A DNA stretch of 64,000 nucleotides from the NCBI GenBank assembly GCA_017524725.1, contig JAFXUZ010000075.1, positions 1-64,000 on the forward strand. Reading direction: 5' to 3'. Under the pieces are notes generated by a model. The model was not told the DNA's origin. It worked only from the letters and a program-made list of their open reading frames with translations, and searched no databases. Every line of letters starts with the position of its first letter. Position 1 is the stretch's first letter. Both the position numbers and the translations under genes were made by a program. This DNA comes from Clostridia bacterium (GTDB lineage: Bacteria > Bacillota > Clostridia > Christensenellales > Aristaeellaceae). This document shows, in pieces, positions 24,543 to 33,569 of the stretch.

Positions 24543-25613
24543 TCACAGCTTCACGGTCCAGCCGTAGGTGTCCTCCACCGTGCCCCACTGGATGCCGGTC
24601 AGCGTGTCGTACAGCTTCTGGGTGACAGGGCCGATCCTGTTGCCGCAGACGATAAAGTCGCGGCCGTCCATGTTCAATTCGCCGATGGGGCTGACAACGG
24701 CGGCGGTGCCGGTGCCCCAGGCTTCCTCCAGGGCGCCGCTTTCGGCGGCCTTGAAAAGTTCCTCGGCGCTGATCAGGCGTTCCTCGACTTCATAGCCCCA
24801 GTCGCGAAGCAGCTGGCAGCAGCTTTTGCGGGTGATGCCGGGCAGCACGGAGCCGGTGAGCTTCGGGGTGACGATCTTGCCGGAGATCTTGAACATCACG
24901 TTCATGCTGCCCACTTCTTCGATGTATTTGCGCTCCACGCCGTCCAGCCACAGGACCTGAGTGAAGCCTTTTTCCTCAGCCTTTTCGCCGGCGCGCAGGG
25001 AAGCGCCGTAGTTGCCGCCGCACTTGGCTTCGCCTGTGCCGCCGCGGACCGCACGGACGTCTTCCGTCTCGATGGCGATGCGCACGGGATTGATGCCCTC
25101 GGCGTAGTAGGCGCCCACCGGGCTCATGATGACGGCATAGGTGGCGTTGGATACCGAATGGACGCCCAGGTGCGGGTCGTTGCCGAACATGAAGGGGCGG
25201 ATGTACAAGCTGGTGCCCATCTGGTGGGGGACCCAGTCCGCGTCCACCTTGACGATGGTCTTCAGGATCTCCAGGGCGCCTTCCTCATCCAGCACCGGCA
25301 GGCACATCCTGCGGGCGGAATTATTCATCCGGCGGATATTCTCCATCGGGCGGAACAGCTGCACGCTGCCGTCGGCGAGGCGATAGGCCTTCATGCCTTC
25401 GAAGATCTCGGCGCCGTAATGGAACACGGTGGAAGCGGGATGGATGGGCAGGGGACCGAAGGGCACGATGCGGGCGTTTTTCCAGCCCTCCGCCTTTGTC
25501 CAGTCCATCAGGAACATATGGTCGGTAAAAATACGGCCGAAGCCCAATTTGCTTTCGTCCTGGGGCTTTGCCTTGGGAGATGTGGTCGGAAACATGCTGA
25601 TCGGATATTTCAT
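24543..25613 (-). CDS. ilvE: Branched-chain amino acid aminotransferase
   Basis: A 356-residue class IV PLP aminotransferase of the BCAT2-like branch, catalysing the last step of Val, Leu and Ile synthesis and the first step of their breakdown with 2-oxoglutarate. Motifs are HYGAEIFEGMKAYR, SLYIRPFMFG, GEAKCGGNYGASL (PLP lysine in the AKCGGNY segment), KYIEEVGSMNVMF and GTAAVVSPIGEL. The ATG at 25613 follows AAGGAG; the longer frame upstream has no site. It is monocistronic, with a TTGAAG-17-TATAAT promoter at 25676-25704. Confidence 0.94.
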   Translation of the reverse strand: MKYPISMFPTTSPKAKPQDESKLGFGRIFTDHMFLMDWTKAEGWKNARIVPFGPLPIHPASTVFHYGAEIFEGMKAYRLADGSVQLFRPMENIRRMNNSARRMCLPVLDEEGALEILKTIVKVDADWVPHQMGTSLYIRPFMFGNDPHLGVHSVSNATYAVIMSPVGAYYAEGINPVRIAIETEDVRAVRGGTGEAKCGGNYGASLRAGEKAEEKGFTQVLWLDGVERKYIEEVGSMNVMFKISGKIVTPKLTGSVLPGITRKSCCQLLRDWGYEVEERLISAEELFKAAESGALEEAWGTGTAAVVSPIGELNMDGRDFIVCGNRIGPVTQKLYDTLTGIQWGTVEDTYGWTVKL

Positions 25614-25675
25614 GGAAAGATCTCCTTTTTCTATGGTAACGGGACCCCGTGTGGGCCGGGGTCTGCGCAAGGATT

Positions 25676-25704
25676 ATTATAACGATTTCCGGTGATTTCT
25701 TCAA
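25676..25704 (-). promoter_or_regulatory. Promoter of ilvE
   Basis: Reverse-strand TTGAAG (25699-25704), 17 bases, TATAAT (25676-25681). No T-box or leader peptide is seen in the 60-base leader. Confidence 0.75.
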
Positions 25705-25734
25705 TACGCAAATTGTGCCGGGATTGTTTCTTCA

Positions 25735-25763
25735 TTGCTTTTCCGTGTCTCCGCGGGTATAAT
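25735..25763 (+). promoter_or_regulatory. Possible promoter of the beta-propeller gene
   Basis: TTGCTT (25735-25740), 17 bases, TATAAT (25758-25763). The -35 element is weak. It lies 87 bases before the start at 25851. Confidence 0.5.
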
Positions 25764-25850
25764 AGGCGCTGAGGCCGAAAAAAACGAGGCCCGCGAAATC
25801 GAAAGGAAGTACGGCGCCGCCCCGGAAGGCGGGGCCGGAAGACGAACGGA

Positions 25851-27467
25851 ATGAAAGCTTTGGCCCTGGCCCTGGCGGTCTGCCTCCTGGCGGCCGCGCC
25901 CTTTTCCGCGCCGGCGGAGGATGCCGGGATCATGACGGTTGAGGCTGCCGATGGGCACGGTCCCGCGTCCCTGGGTTTGAAGGAAAAGGTGTATTCCGGT
26001 GGAGAGGAGCTGGAGGGATACGCGAGGGAAGTTTCACTCTCCGCGCCGGACGAGGGCGGCTATGCCCTGCTGGAGGATACCGGCGTGTATGCCTTCCGGG
26101 GGGACAATCTGCGCAGGAACGCGGCCTTCGGCACCTGCGAGGCGGTGGAGGGCAGCTTTGAGCAGGTATGGAGGGTTGAACTCGGCGGCCTGAGGACCGA
26201 GGAAAGCGGCACCCTGTGGGGCGTGGGCTGGAACAGCCAGCCCGCGGTGGTGAAATGGGCCAAGGAAGTCCGGCAGGCGATGCCCATATACGACGAATAC
26301 AGGAACACCCCCGCGCTGCGGGAAGTGATCTTCGGCGCACACGACGGGAAGGTCTATTTCCTGGACCTGGACAGCGGGAACGCCACCCGGGATCCCATCG
26401 AGATCGGTTTTCCCCTGCGGGGCTCTGTCAGCGTTTTTCCCTCCGTGCCGCCGATCATTTCTTTCGGGCAGGCCGTGTCCAAGATGCCCGCGGGGACCGG
26501 GGAGATCGGCTTTTTCCTCTATGACCTGATCGCCATGCGGCCCCTGCTTTTTATCAACGGGCGCAGGAGCGCGGACCAGGTGCAGTATTCCGCCAACGGC
26601 GCCTTTGATTCCTCCGCGCTGTTCACAAGGGAACCGGACGCCCTTGTCGTCGCCGGCGAGAACGGCCTTTTGTACACGGTGGAACTGAACGCCGAGGCGC
26701 GTTTGGAGGGGGAGGAGGCCGCGGTCTCGATCTCTCCTCGTACCGTGTACATGACCGGCCTGGCCGCCGACGAAAGGGAAAACCGCACCGCCGTCGAAGG
26801 CGCCGTATCCATGTGGGGCAAATACGTCTATGTGGGGGACGCGTGGGGGATACTCAGGTGCGTCGATACCGACACCATGCGGACGGTGTGGACCTACGAC
26901 AACGGGGACAACACCGACGCCGCCATGGCGCTGGACCCGACGGACAGGGGAGTGGACCTGTACACCGGCAACACCTCCTACGCCCGACTGAGCAAGACCA
27001 GGAAGGTGAGCATCCACCGCCTGAACGCGCTGACGGGCGAGGAGGTCTGGACGTATGAGATCGACTGCGTCAAAAATACCTCCCTGGACGTGGCGGGCTG
27101 CAAGGCCAGCCCGGTCGTCGGGGAAAAGGGACTTTCCGATTATGTATATTTCACCGTCAACCAGGTGCGAAAAGGCGGCGCCGTTCTCGTCTGCCTCCGG
27201 AAGGACGACGGCAGCGAAGTGTGGCGGAAGGAACTGGCGGAATCCGTATCCAGCCCGGTGGCGGTCTACAGCGAGTTTGGGGACGGGAAGATCATCCAGT
27301 GCGATTCCAAAGGGAACATCTGGCTTCTGGACGGCCTGACCGGGGAGGCGCTGGGCCAGACATCGGTGAACGGGACCATCGAAGCCTCGCCCGTGGTGTA
27401 CAGGGATCACCTTCTGATCGGCACGTCGGATAAAAACGCCGCCATGTACTGCTTCAGGATACGGTAA
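25851..27467 (+). CDS. Secreted PQQ-like beta-propeller protein
   Basis: A 538-residue exported protein with a signal peptide (1-23). Blade-like repeats run through the chain: VIFGAHDGKVYFLDLDSGNAT, YVYVGDAWGILRCVDTDTMRTVWTY, SIHRLNALTGEEVWTYEI, VLVCLRKDDGSEVWRKEL and GNIWLLDGLTGEALGQTSV, ending ASPVVYRDHLLIGTSD. These match PQQ-like (BamB-type) propeller blades that usually act as protein- or ligand-binding scaffolds. No quinoprotein active site (Cys-Cys, catalytic Asp) is seen, so it is probably non-enzymatic. It is flanked by a bidirectional terminator shared with rapZ. Confidence 0.75.
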   Translation: MKALALALAVCLLAAAPFSAPAEDAGIMTVEAADGHGPASLGLKEKVYSGGEELEGYAREVSLSAPDEGGYALLEDTGVYAFRGDNLRRNAAFGTCEAVEGSFEQVWRVELGGLRTEESGTLWGVGWNSQPAVVKWAKEVRQAMPIYDEYRNTPALREVIFGAHDGKVYFLDLDSGNATRDPIEIGFPLRGSVSVFPSVPPIISFGQAVSKMPAGTGEIGFFLYDLIAMRPLLFINGRRSADQVQYSANGAFDSSALFTREPDALVVAGENGLLYTVELNAEARLEGEEAAVSISPRTVYMTGLAADERENRTAVEGAVSMWGKYVYVGDAWGILRCVDTDTMRTVWTYDNGDNTDAAMALDPTDRGVDLYTGNTSYARLSKTRKVSIHRLNALTGEEVWTYEIDCVKNTSLDVAGCKASPVVGEKGLSDYVYFTVNQVRKGGAVLVCLRKDDGSEVWRKELAESVSSPVAVYSEFGDGKIIQCDSKGNIWLLDGLTGEALGQTSVNGTIEASPVVYRDHLLIGTSDKNAAMYCFRIR

Positions 27468-27500
27468 TGCTTTTTTGCCGATACGGACCCTCTGCCGCAT

Positions 27501-27538
27501 ATAAAAAAGGCTGATGCTTGCGCACAGCCTTTTTTTAT
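27501..27538. terminator. Bidirectional terminator
   Basis: ATAAAAAAGGCTG (27501-27513) pairs with CAGCCTTTTTTTAT (27525-27538), giving a T run on both strands. It serves the converging beta-propeller gene and rapZ. Confidence 0.88.
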
Positions 27539-27548
27539 CGGGATGCCG

Positions 27549-28454
27549 TCAGGATTCTCCCCCGTCCCTGGGGGTGATCCAGTTGGATTGTTCCAGCAGC
27601 ATATCCCGGTGGCTGACCTCTGTGGGATAGCCCTGTGCCTGCAGGAAACTGCCGATGGCTTCCGCGATCGCGACACTGCGATGGACGCCTCCGGAACAGC
27701 CGATCGCAATGACCAGCCGGTGCTTTCCTTCCTCCTTGTAATGCGGGATCAGGAAGCTGAGCAGGTCTTTCCATTTCTGCATGAACTCTGCGGTGACCGG
27801 ATGATCCATCACAAAGTCCCGCACATCCGCGTCCCGACCGGTATGCGGCCGGAGTTTTTCAATATAGAAGGGATTCGGCAGGAAACGCACGTCCGCCACC
27901 AGGTCCGCCTGGCGCGGAAGACCGCGTTTGAACCCGAAGCTCATCACGTCCACCCGGATCGGCACTTCCTTCTGGCCTTCTCCCAGCGTGTCGTTCAGCG
28001 CCTTTTTGAGCGCCTGGGAATTCATGCCCGTGGTATCGATGATATAGTTGGCGACTTCCCGCAAGGGCTGCAGCCGGTTCTTCTCTTCCGCGATCGCCTG
28101 GGTCAGATTCATTCCTTCCTGACACAGCGGATGATCCCGCCGGGTTTCCTTGTACCGGTTCAAAAGGGTATCATCACTGGCTTCCATAAAGATGACCTGT
28201 ATGGAATGGCCGAGCCGGTTTAGTTCCCGGAGCAGGCCGGAAACGGCCTGCGCGTCAAAAAATTCGCCGCTGCGCACGTCGACGCCGATGGCCACGGCGG
28301 AATACCGCCCCGTCGCCGAATCAAACGCCTCTATCAGCCTCGGGATCATGATGGGAGGGATATTGTCGATGCAGAAATTCCCTTTATCCTCCAGGTAGCG
28401 GACGCACGCGGTTTTTCCCGCGCCGCTCTGGCCGGTAACAATCAGATATTTCAT
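27549..28454 (-). CDS. rapZ: RNase adapter / nucleotide-binding protein RapZ (YvcJ)
   Basis: A 301-residue P-loop protein. Walker A is GQSGAGKT near the N-terminus; later blocks are VDVRSGEFF, VDVMSFGFKRGLP, ADVRFLPNPFY, RPHTGRDADVRDFV and IGCSGGVHRSVAIAE. In E. coli RapZ senses glucosamine-6-phosphate and directs RNase E to GlmZ; in Bacillota YvcJ has GTPase activity and affects competence. The start at 28454 overlaps the stop of the sugar isomerase gene by 4 bases (ATGA). Usually this gene sits with yvcK and whiA; here it closes a sugar-transport operon, which is unusual. Confidence 0.92.
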   Translation of the reverse strand: MKYLIVTGQSGAGKTACVRYLEDKGNFCIDNIPPIMIPRLIEAFDSATGRYSAVAIGVDVRSGEFFDAQAVSGLLRELNRLGHSIQVIFMEASDDTLLNRYKETRRDHPLCQEGMNLTQAIAEEKNRLQPLREVANYIIDTTGMNSQALKKALNDTLGEGQKEVPIRVDVMSFGFKRGLPRQADLVADVRFLPNPFYIEKLRPHTGRDADVRDFVMDHPVTAEFMQKWKDLLSFLIPHYKEEGKHRLVIAIGCSGGVHRSVAIAEAIGSFLQAQGYPTEVSHRDMLLEQSNWITPRDGGES

Positions 28455-29314
28455 TTCGTCGCCTCTTTGCCTGAACGATCGTGTGCCGGGGTAAACGTTT
28501 GCGGACCGAGCCACAGGCCGCTTCGGACCATGTACTCCCCGGACCTGAGCAGCGCGCGGGATTCCTTGACCTCCGCGACCACAGTGGAACCGAGGTCTTT
28601 TGCCATGTTCAGGTATCTCACCAGATCCAATTGACCTTCGCTGAAGCCCAGATGATTCGCATTTACGGTGCAGTCGTGGATATGGAAGTGGCAAAGCCTG
28701 TCCCTGTGTTCAAGGATGAAGCTTTCATCCTTTCCCCCGGTCCGGAAACTGTGCCCGATATCAAATGTCAGGCCGAACCGTTCCGATTCCAGCAGCTGCT
28801 CGATCGCCTTTTTTTGGAAGGGATGGAAGCCGGAGGTGTTTTCGATGCAGAACACGGTTCTGCTGCCCTCGAGCTCCTTTTCGGCCAGGTCCCTGAAGAC
28901 GCGCACATGCCCCAGATAGGTGTCTTCACAGAAAGCATACAGATAGGTCTTGACTCCGTTGATCGTGGAATATGTGCCGGGCATCAGGTGCATGTTGAGC
29001 CGCGGAAGATCCAGTTCACGGGCAAGCCTCATGGCCCAGACGGCATTCTCAAGGCAGCCCTTACGCATATCCGGTGAAAATTCAAAAGGATTGACCTGGT
29101 CATGCAGATGAACGGTGAAATCAACGCCGTACCTTTGCTTCAGCAGGCGGACCGTGTCCGGTGTGATGCGGTCCGGCTGGAACCAGGGGAAGGTCATGTT
29201 CATTTCCACAAAGCCGAAACCCTGTTCCGCGCAGAAACGGGTCAGGACCTCGGCATCGGGATATTCCATCAGGGTAGGGATCCCAACAATCATAACCGTT
29301 TTCCTCTCCCGCAT
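28451..29314 (-). CDS. Sugar phosphate isomerase/epimerase-like TIM barrel protein
   Basis: A 287-residue xylose-isomerase-like AP-endonuclease-2 fold protein. Typical blocks are FGFVEMNMTF, FTVHLHDQVNPFEFS, LPRLNMHLMPG, FCIENTSGF (metal Glu), FGLTFDIGHSF (Asp/His), CHFHIHDC and STVVAEVKE. Metal ligands of the fold (Glu, Asp-His, His, Glu) appear conserved, so it is probably an active isomerase or epimerase; the substrate is unknown. It follows the ABC ATPase by 2 bases and overlaps rapZ, suggesting it processes the imported sugar. Confidence 0.75.
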   Translation of the reverse strand: MRERKTVMIVGIPTLMEYPDAEVLTRFCAEQGFGFVEMNMTFPWFQPDRITPDTVRLLKQRYGVDFTVHLHDQVNPFEFSPDMRKGCLENAVWAMRLARELDLPRLNMHLMPGTYSTINGVKTYLYAFCEDTYLGHVRVFRDLAEKELEGSRTVFCIENTSGFHPFQKKAIEQLLESERFGLTFDIGHSFRTGGKDESFILEHRDRLCHFHIHDCTVNANHLGFSEGQLDLVRYLNMAKDLGSTVVAEVKESRALLRSGEYMVRSGLWLGPQTFTPAHDRSGKEATK

Positions 29315-29316
29315 GT

Positions 29317-30432
29317 TTACTTCCGGACCGTGAGACTTCCAACGGCGATATTCCGCCCGCTGCTCCGGTCAAACAGAAGGATGCCTGATCCGCTGACAGA
29401 GAAACGGACAGGAGCGTCCGTCTCATAATCGATCGCTCCGAACACCACGGAGGACAGGATGGTGTCATCCACCTTGATCTTTACGGTCGTTTCCATGCCC
29501 GCGGGCAGGGTAGAATACGCGAGTCCCTCGATATCTCCGGAGGGTGAGATCGGCAGGAATTCGGGCCGGATGCCCACGGATACGTTTTCGGAATTCAGAT
29601 CGAAATCCTCGCCGGCCCGGAACAGTGCTTTCTGTCCGAGAAAATCGATCTCCGCGGCGGCGGGGGCGGTTTTTTTCGCCCTGGCCTGGATGATATTCAT
29701 GGAGGGATTGCCCACGAAATCAGCCACGAACAGGTTGGCCGGGTGGTTGTATACTTCCAGCGGCGGCGCATACTGCTGAAGCACACCTTCGTTCATCATG
29801 CATATCTTGGAAGAAAGCGTCATGGCTTCAAGCTGGTCGTGGGTCACGTAGACGAAGGTGGAAGCCGTATCTTTATGCAGACGCTTGAGCTCGGTACGCA
29901 TTTCGCCGCGCAGTTTGGCGTCCAGATTGGAGAGCGGCTCATCCATAAACAGTACGCGGGGCTTTGGCGCCAGCGTCCTCGCAATGGCGACCCGCTGCTG
30001 CTGTCCTCCGGAGAGCTCCGCCGGATACCGCTGCGCAAACTGCTCTATGCGCATGATCCTGAGCATTTCCGCCACGCGCGCGCTGATATCGCTTTTTTTC
30101 CATTTCAGCGTTTCCAGGCCAAAGGCGATGTTCTGGGTGACCGTCATGTGCGGCCAGAGTGCATAGTTCTGGAACAGGAAGCCGACCTCACGCTTGGCGG
30201 GCGGGATATTGATGTTTTTTTCGCTGCTGAAGACGATCCTGTCGTCAAAACGGATCTCACCCTTTGTGGGCGTTTCCAGGCCCGCGATCATGCGCAGGGT
30301 CGTGGTTTTTCCGCAGCCGGATGAACCGAGGAGCGTGACGAAGGACCCGTCCTCGATCTCCAGGTTCAGATCGTTGACGGCGATGAATTTACCCCACTGT
30401 TTGGTGACATTGGTCAATGTGATTTTCGGCAT
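29317..30432 (-). CDS. ABC transporter ATP-binding protein (FbpC/PotA/MalK-like)
   Basis: A 371-residue ATPase. Walker A is GSSGCGKTT, signature LSGGQQQRVAIARTL, Walker B VLFMDEPLSNLD, switch His in VYVTHDQLEAMTL. A C-terminal TOBE/OB region (about 240-371) is present, as in regulatory-domain ATPases of the CUT1/MOI/FeT groups. The ribosome site GGAGG is 7 bases upstream of the ATG and overlaps the end of the permease gene; the genes are 2 bases apart. Confidence 0.9.
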   Translation of the reverse strand: MPKITLTNVTKQWGKFIAVNDLNLEIEDGSFVTLLGSSGCGKTTTLRMIAGLETPTKGEIRFDDRIVFSSEKNINIPPAKREVGFLFQNYALWPHMTVTQNIAFGLETLKWKKSDISARVAEMLRIMRIEQFAQRYPAELSGGQQQRVAIARTLAPKPRVLFMDEPLSNLDAKLRGEMRTELKRLHKDTASTFVYVTHDQLEAMTLSSKICMMNEGVLQQYAPPLEVYNHPANLFVADFVGNPSMNIIQARAKKTAPAAAEIDFLGQKALFRAGEDFDLNSENVSVGIRPEFLPISPSGDIEGLAYSTLPAGMETTVKIKVDDTILSSVVFGAIDYETDAPVRFSVSGSGILLFDRSSGRNIAVGSLTVRK

Positions 30433-30434
30433 GG

Positions 30435-32273
30435 TCAGTTTCCTCCTACGCCCTTGTCAATGGAAGCGCCTGTAAGCCTGTTGATCGTAAAATTGACAAG
30501 GAGAACGATGATGACGATGAGCAGGTTGATGCCGTTGGACATCTGTGTGACCGCTTTTTCGTCGAAGTACGAAAGAAGCGTGGTGATCAGCGTGCCGCTG
30601 GTGGTCAGAAGCACGAACAGGGACAATTCCCGCATACAGGAAATGAACGGCAGCAGATAACCGCTGATGAATGATGATTTCTGGATCGGGAAGAGGACCC
30701 TGAGCATGCGTTTCGGCCAAGACGCTCCGACGATGACGGCTGCTTCCTCTATCTCGCCGGACAATTGCATCATGGAGTTGGTCCCGCTGCGGGATGCGAA
30801 GGGCAGGTATTTGACCGCGCCGACGATGACGAGCAGCATTAGTGTGCCCCGCAGGAAGGTAAGCCGCGTGGATACGGCAAGGAAGATCGCGCCGAAGGCC
30901 ATGGAAGGCACCAGGTAGGGGAAGAAGGCGAGGCCGGAAACCAGGCCCGCGAGCTTGGTGCCGCGCTTCCTTGCGACCGCATAGCCGATCAGGATGCCGC
31001 AGGTGCCCACGATCAGGGAAACGATCAAAGACAGCTTGATGCTGCCCCACAGGGCTTGCCAGATCATGCCATTGAACAGGATGCCGTGGCCTGCGTTCAC
31101 CGCGAAGCCGCCGATATCTTCCCTGCTCAGCCAGTATTTCAGCGTCAGGGTGGAATAATCCCCCTGCACTTCGCACATGGATTCAAGCGCGAAGGAGATG
31201 ATCGGGAAAATGGCGATAAGGAAGAGCATGATCACAAGGAACGCCGCGATGATATTGTTTGCTTTGCCCAGCCTGATGTAAGAAACCTGGCCGGACTTGC
31301 CCGTAACGGTGGTGAAGGATTTCCGTTTGCCCGTGAACCACAGGTTGATGCCAAGCAGCATGACGCCGAACAGGATCAGCACGATGGTCATGACGAAGGC
31401 CTGGCCTTTGGTCGCCATCGTATTATACAGGGAGGAAAGCTGCGTGGACAGGACGAAGAAGTTGCCGGGCGAGCCGACGAACACCGGGACCGCGTAGGAT
31501 GCCATCGTGCTGGAGAACACCAGCAGGACCGTGGAAAACAGCGCCGGCATGACGATCGGGATGGTGATCTTGCGCAGGATGCGACCGCGGCTTGCCTGCA
31601 GGATCGTGGCCGCTTCCTCAAGGTTTGCGTCCATGTTTCTCAGCGTTCCGCCGATCAGGATGTAGGCGAAAGGCGCGTAGTGGATGCCCATGACCAAAGC
31701 ACAGGGGAAAATGCCGTACACCACCCAGGAGGGCACGCATATCCCCGTCAGGCTCTCGAGCATGCCGACGACGCCGGTGCCGACCCCGGAATTGGCAAAT
31801 ACGTTCTTCCACACGAGCGCCAGCGTCCAGGAAGGCATGATATAGGGAAAGATAAACACGGAAGAAAAGAATTTCTTGCAGTGGATGTCCGTGCGTGTGA
31901 TCAGGAAAGCGAACGTTCCGCCTACCAGAATGGCAATCAACGATGCGTATGCCGACATCCTCAGGCTGTTCCACAGCGGCTTCCAGAAGGTGGATTCGTT
32001 GGTGAGCAGCGCCCGGAAGTTGAGGATCGTCAGGTCCCCTTCGCTCAGTTTCGTATGCATGAGCGTATTGTACCGCATGGCTTCCATCCTGCCGACCGTT
32101 ACCGCGGAACGGATGACCGAGTAGATCGGGTACACCGTCAGCACAAGAAGGAGGACGGCAAAAAGCACGATCAGCACATTGGCCTGTACCGAGAAATAGC
32201 TTTTGACGGCATAGAGCAGGCTGCTGATGCGATTTTGCCCTTTTTTGTCGCTCTTATTCATAGCTTGCACCAT
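30435..32273 (-). CDS. Fused two-domain ABC permease (FbpB/AfuB-like)
   Basis: A 612-residue inner-membrane protein with about 12 TM segments and two binding-protein-dependent permease domains. Both EAA loops that touch the ATPase are visible: EEAATILQASRGRILRKITIPIVMP in the first half and EEAAVIVGASWPKRMLRVLFPI in the second. This fused arrangement is typical of ferric iron and hexose-phosphate importers. The start is uncertain: ATGs at 32273 and 32261 both have weak ribosome sites. A hairpin at 32298-32336 separates it from the binding-protein gene and probably lowers its expression. Confidence 0.88.
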   Translation of the reverse strand: MVQAMNKSDKKGQNRISSLLYAVKSYFSVQANVLIVLFAVLLLVLTVYPIYSVIRSAVTVGRMEAMRYNTLMHTKLSEGDLTILNFRALLTNESTFWKPLWNSLRMSAYASLIAILVGGTFAFLITRTDIHCKKFFSSVFIFPYIMPSWTLALVWKNVFANSGVGTGVVGMLESLTGICVPSWVVYGIFPCALVMGIHYAPFAYILIGGTLRNMDANLEEAATILQASRGRILRKITIPIVMPALFSTVLLVFSSTMASYAVPVFVGSPGNFFVLSTQLSSLYNTMATKGQAFVMTIVLILFGVMLLGINLWFTGKRKSFTTVTGKSGQVSYIRLGKANNIIAAFLVIMLFLIAIFPIISFALESMCEVQGDYSTLTLKYWLSREDIGGFAVNAGHGILFNGMIWQALWGSIKLSLIVSLIVGTCGILIGYAVARKRGTKLAGLVSGLAFFPYLVPSMAFGAIFLAVSTRLTFLRGTLMLLVIVGAVKYLPFASRSGTNSMMQLSGEIEEAAVIVGASWPKRMLRVLFPIQKSSFISGYLLPFISCMRELSLFVLLTTSGTLITTLLSYFDEKAVTQMSNGINLLIVIIVLLVNFTINRLTGASIDKGVGGN

Positions 32274-32297
32274 CGTCTTTCGTCAGTTCCAAAGAAA

Positions 32298-32336
32298 CGC
32301 GGAGGAAGGAGCCCGGAAAAAAGCCCCTCCTCCGCG
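32298..32336 (-). promoter_or_regulatory. Intercistronic hairpin between binding protein and permease genes
   Basis: CGCGGAGGA (32298-32306) pairs with TCCTCCGCG (32328-32336), with partial pairing inside (GGAGC/GCCCC). No strong T run follows on the reverse strand. Such hairpins often stabilise the binding-protein mRNA and reduce downstream expression. Confidence 0.65.
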
Positions 32337-32350
32337 TACGCTTAGAATAA

Positions 32351-33511
32351 TTACTTGCTCGCGCACCACTGCTGGATCTGGTCGAATACCTCGAAGTACA
32401 CGTTCTGCACATGCTCCGCGTCTTCAAAGACCAGGCAATCCTGCCAGAAGCTCAGGGGCTGGTCGCCGTAGGATACGGCGTTTTCGCTGATCCCGATCGT
32501 GTTGTTGACGGAATAGGTCCCCATCTGGCTGCCGAAAATGTTGTTGTAGCCTTCTTCGGAGAGCAGGTAGTTGATGTACAGGCAGGCGGCGTAGGGATAC
32601 CTGGCATTGGATGCGATCATGCTGTAGATCGGGTACATCAGGCCGGCAAAACCTTCGATGCCGTCGTTCGCGCAGACGGTGATGTTGCTGGCATCCACGG
32701 AGCGCAGCTTGGAAAAGACAAACAGGCCGGAGGAACCTGCGGCGCCGCTGGCGATATCCGAGGCGATGGTGCTGTCCTTGGACACGAACGTGCAGTTCAT
32801 CAGGAATTTGTAGATCCATTCATAGGAGATGTTCGCAAATTCGCCCGTATTCTCCCAGTCCTTGCCGTAGTAGTTCCTGTACGCTTCCGCCATCCGGGTC
32901 TGCCACTTTTCGCTGGTGAGGCTGATCAGGAAGTTCATGCTGGACTTTTCATCCATCGGATTCTTGAACTCGGTGCCTTTGAACTCGGGATCCGTGAACT
33001 GCCATACGTTCTTGAAAAGCCTGGCTTCCTTGTTGCCGCCGTCGTTATAGAAGAACAGGCGGTTCAGGTAGACGGCGACCAGCGGGTCCCGGTCCGATTC
33101 GAGGATGCAGGATTTGTATTCTTCGGGAACATAGTTCTCGAGCCAGCCGGAAGCGATGGCGAAATTCGTGAGCATGAAGCAGTCCTGCAGCAGGACCACA
33201 TCGGCGCCGTATACATTGTTTCCGACTTCCTGTTCCAGCATTTCATAGATCTGGCTGTCGTTCGGGTTCTGGGTAGCGATTTTGATGCCGGTCTTTGCGG
33301 TGAAGGTGTCTTCCTTGACACGGGATGTGTTGCTGTAGATGTGCAGTTCGTTGTCGCCGATCTCGGACTGCGCTTTGGCGAGCAGCTCATCCCAGCTCAT
33401 GGAAGCGGCTTGCGCGATCGCTTTCTGCACGTCTGTTTCGGCGGAAGCGAACGTGGGGATCAGGAAGGACAGGCAGAGGATCATCGCGGCAAGTAATGCT
33501 GTCTTTTTCAT
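32351..33511 (-). CDS. Extracellular solute-binding protein of the FbpABC-like system
   Basis: A 386-residue exported binding protein. The signal peptide (1-24, cleavage near ASA) has no lipobox cysteine, so it is probably not a lipoprotein. The mature chain resembles class II periplasmic binding proteins of the iron/thiamine/sugar-phosphate type (ELHIYSNTSRVKEDTFTAKTGIKI, YGADVVLLQDCFM, YPYAACLYINYLLSEEGYNNIFGSQMGTYSVN). The Tyr pair of ferric-binding FbpA is not obvious. With a LacI regulator and a sugar isomerase in the operon, a sugar or sugar-phosphate ligand (compare AfuABC) is more likely than iron; this is inference. Confidence 0.82.
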   Translation of the reverse strand: MKKTALLAAMILCLSFLIPTFASAETDVQKAIAQAASMSWDELLAKAQSEIGDNELHIYSNTSRVKEDTFTAKTGIKIATQNPNDSQIYEMLEQEVGNNVYGADVVLLQDCFMLTNFAIASGWLENYVPEEYKSCILESDRDPLVAVYLNRLFFYNDGGNKEARLFKNVWQFTDPEFKGTEFKNPMDEKSSMNFLISLTSEKWQTRMAEAYRNYYGKDWENTGEFANISYEWIYKFLMNCTFVSKDSTIASDIASGAAGSSGLFVFSKLRSVDASNITVCANDGIEGFAGLMYPIYSMIASNARYPYAACLYINYLLSEEGYNNIFGSQMGTYSVNNTIGISENAVSYGDQPLSFWQDCLVFEDAEHVQNVYFEVFDQIQQWCASK

Positions 33512-33545
33512 GTTTTTTCCTCCTCCAATGAAGTTGGTTATTATG

Positions 33546-33569
33546 TTTAAACAGGAGATCCTGTTTAAA
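33546..33569. promoter_or_regulatory. Perfect 11-bp inverted repeat upstream of the binding-protein gene
   Basis: TTTAAACAGGA (33546-33556), a 2-base spacer, then TCCTGTTTAAA (33559-33569). It overlaps the last codons of the lacI-type gene and lies 35 bases before the binding-protein start. It has no T run, so an operator is more likely than a terminator; its regulator is unknown. Confidence 0.6.

Noticed and set aside
32351..33511. Ferric iron as ligand of the FbpABC-like transporter
   Set aside because: The architecture resembles iron transporters, but the LacI regulator, sugar isomerase and lack of an evident tyrosine pair argue for a sugar-type ligand; left open rather than named.
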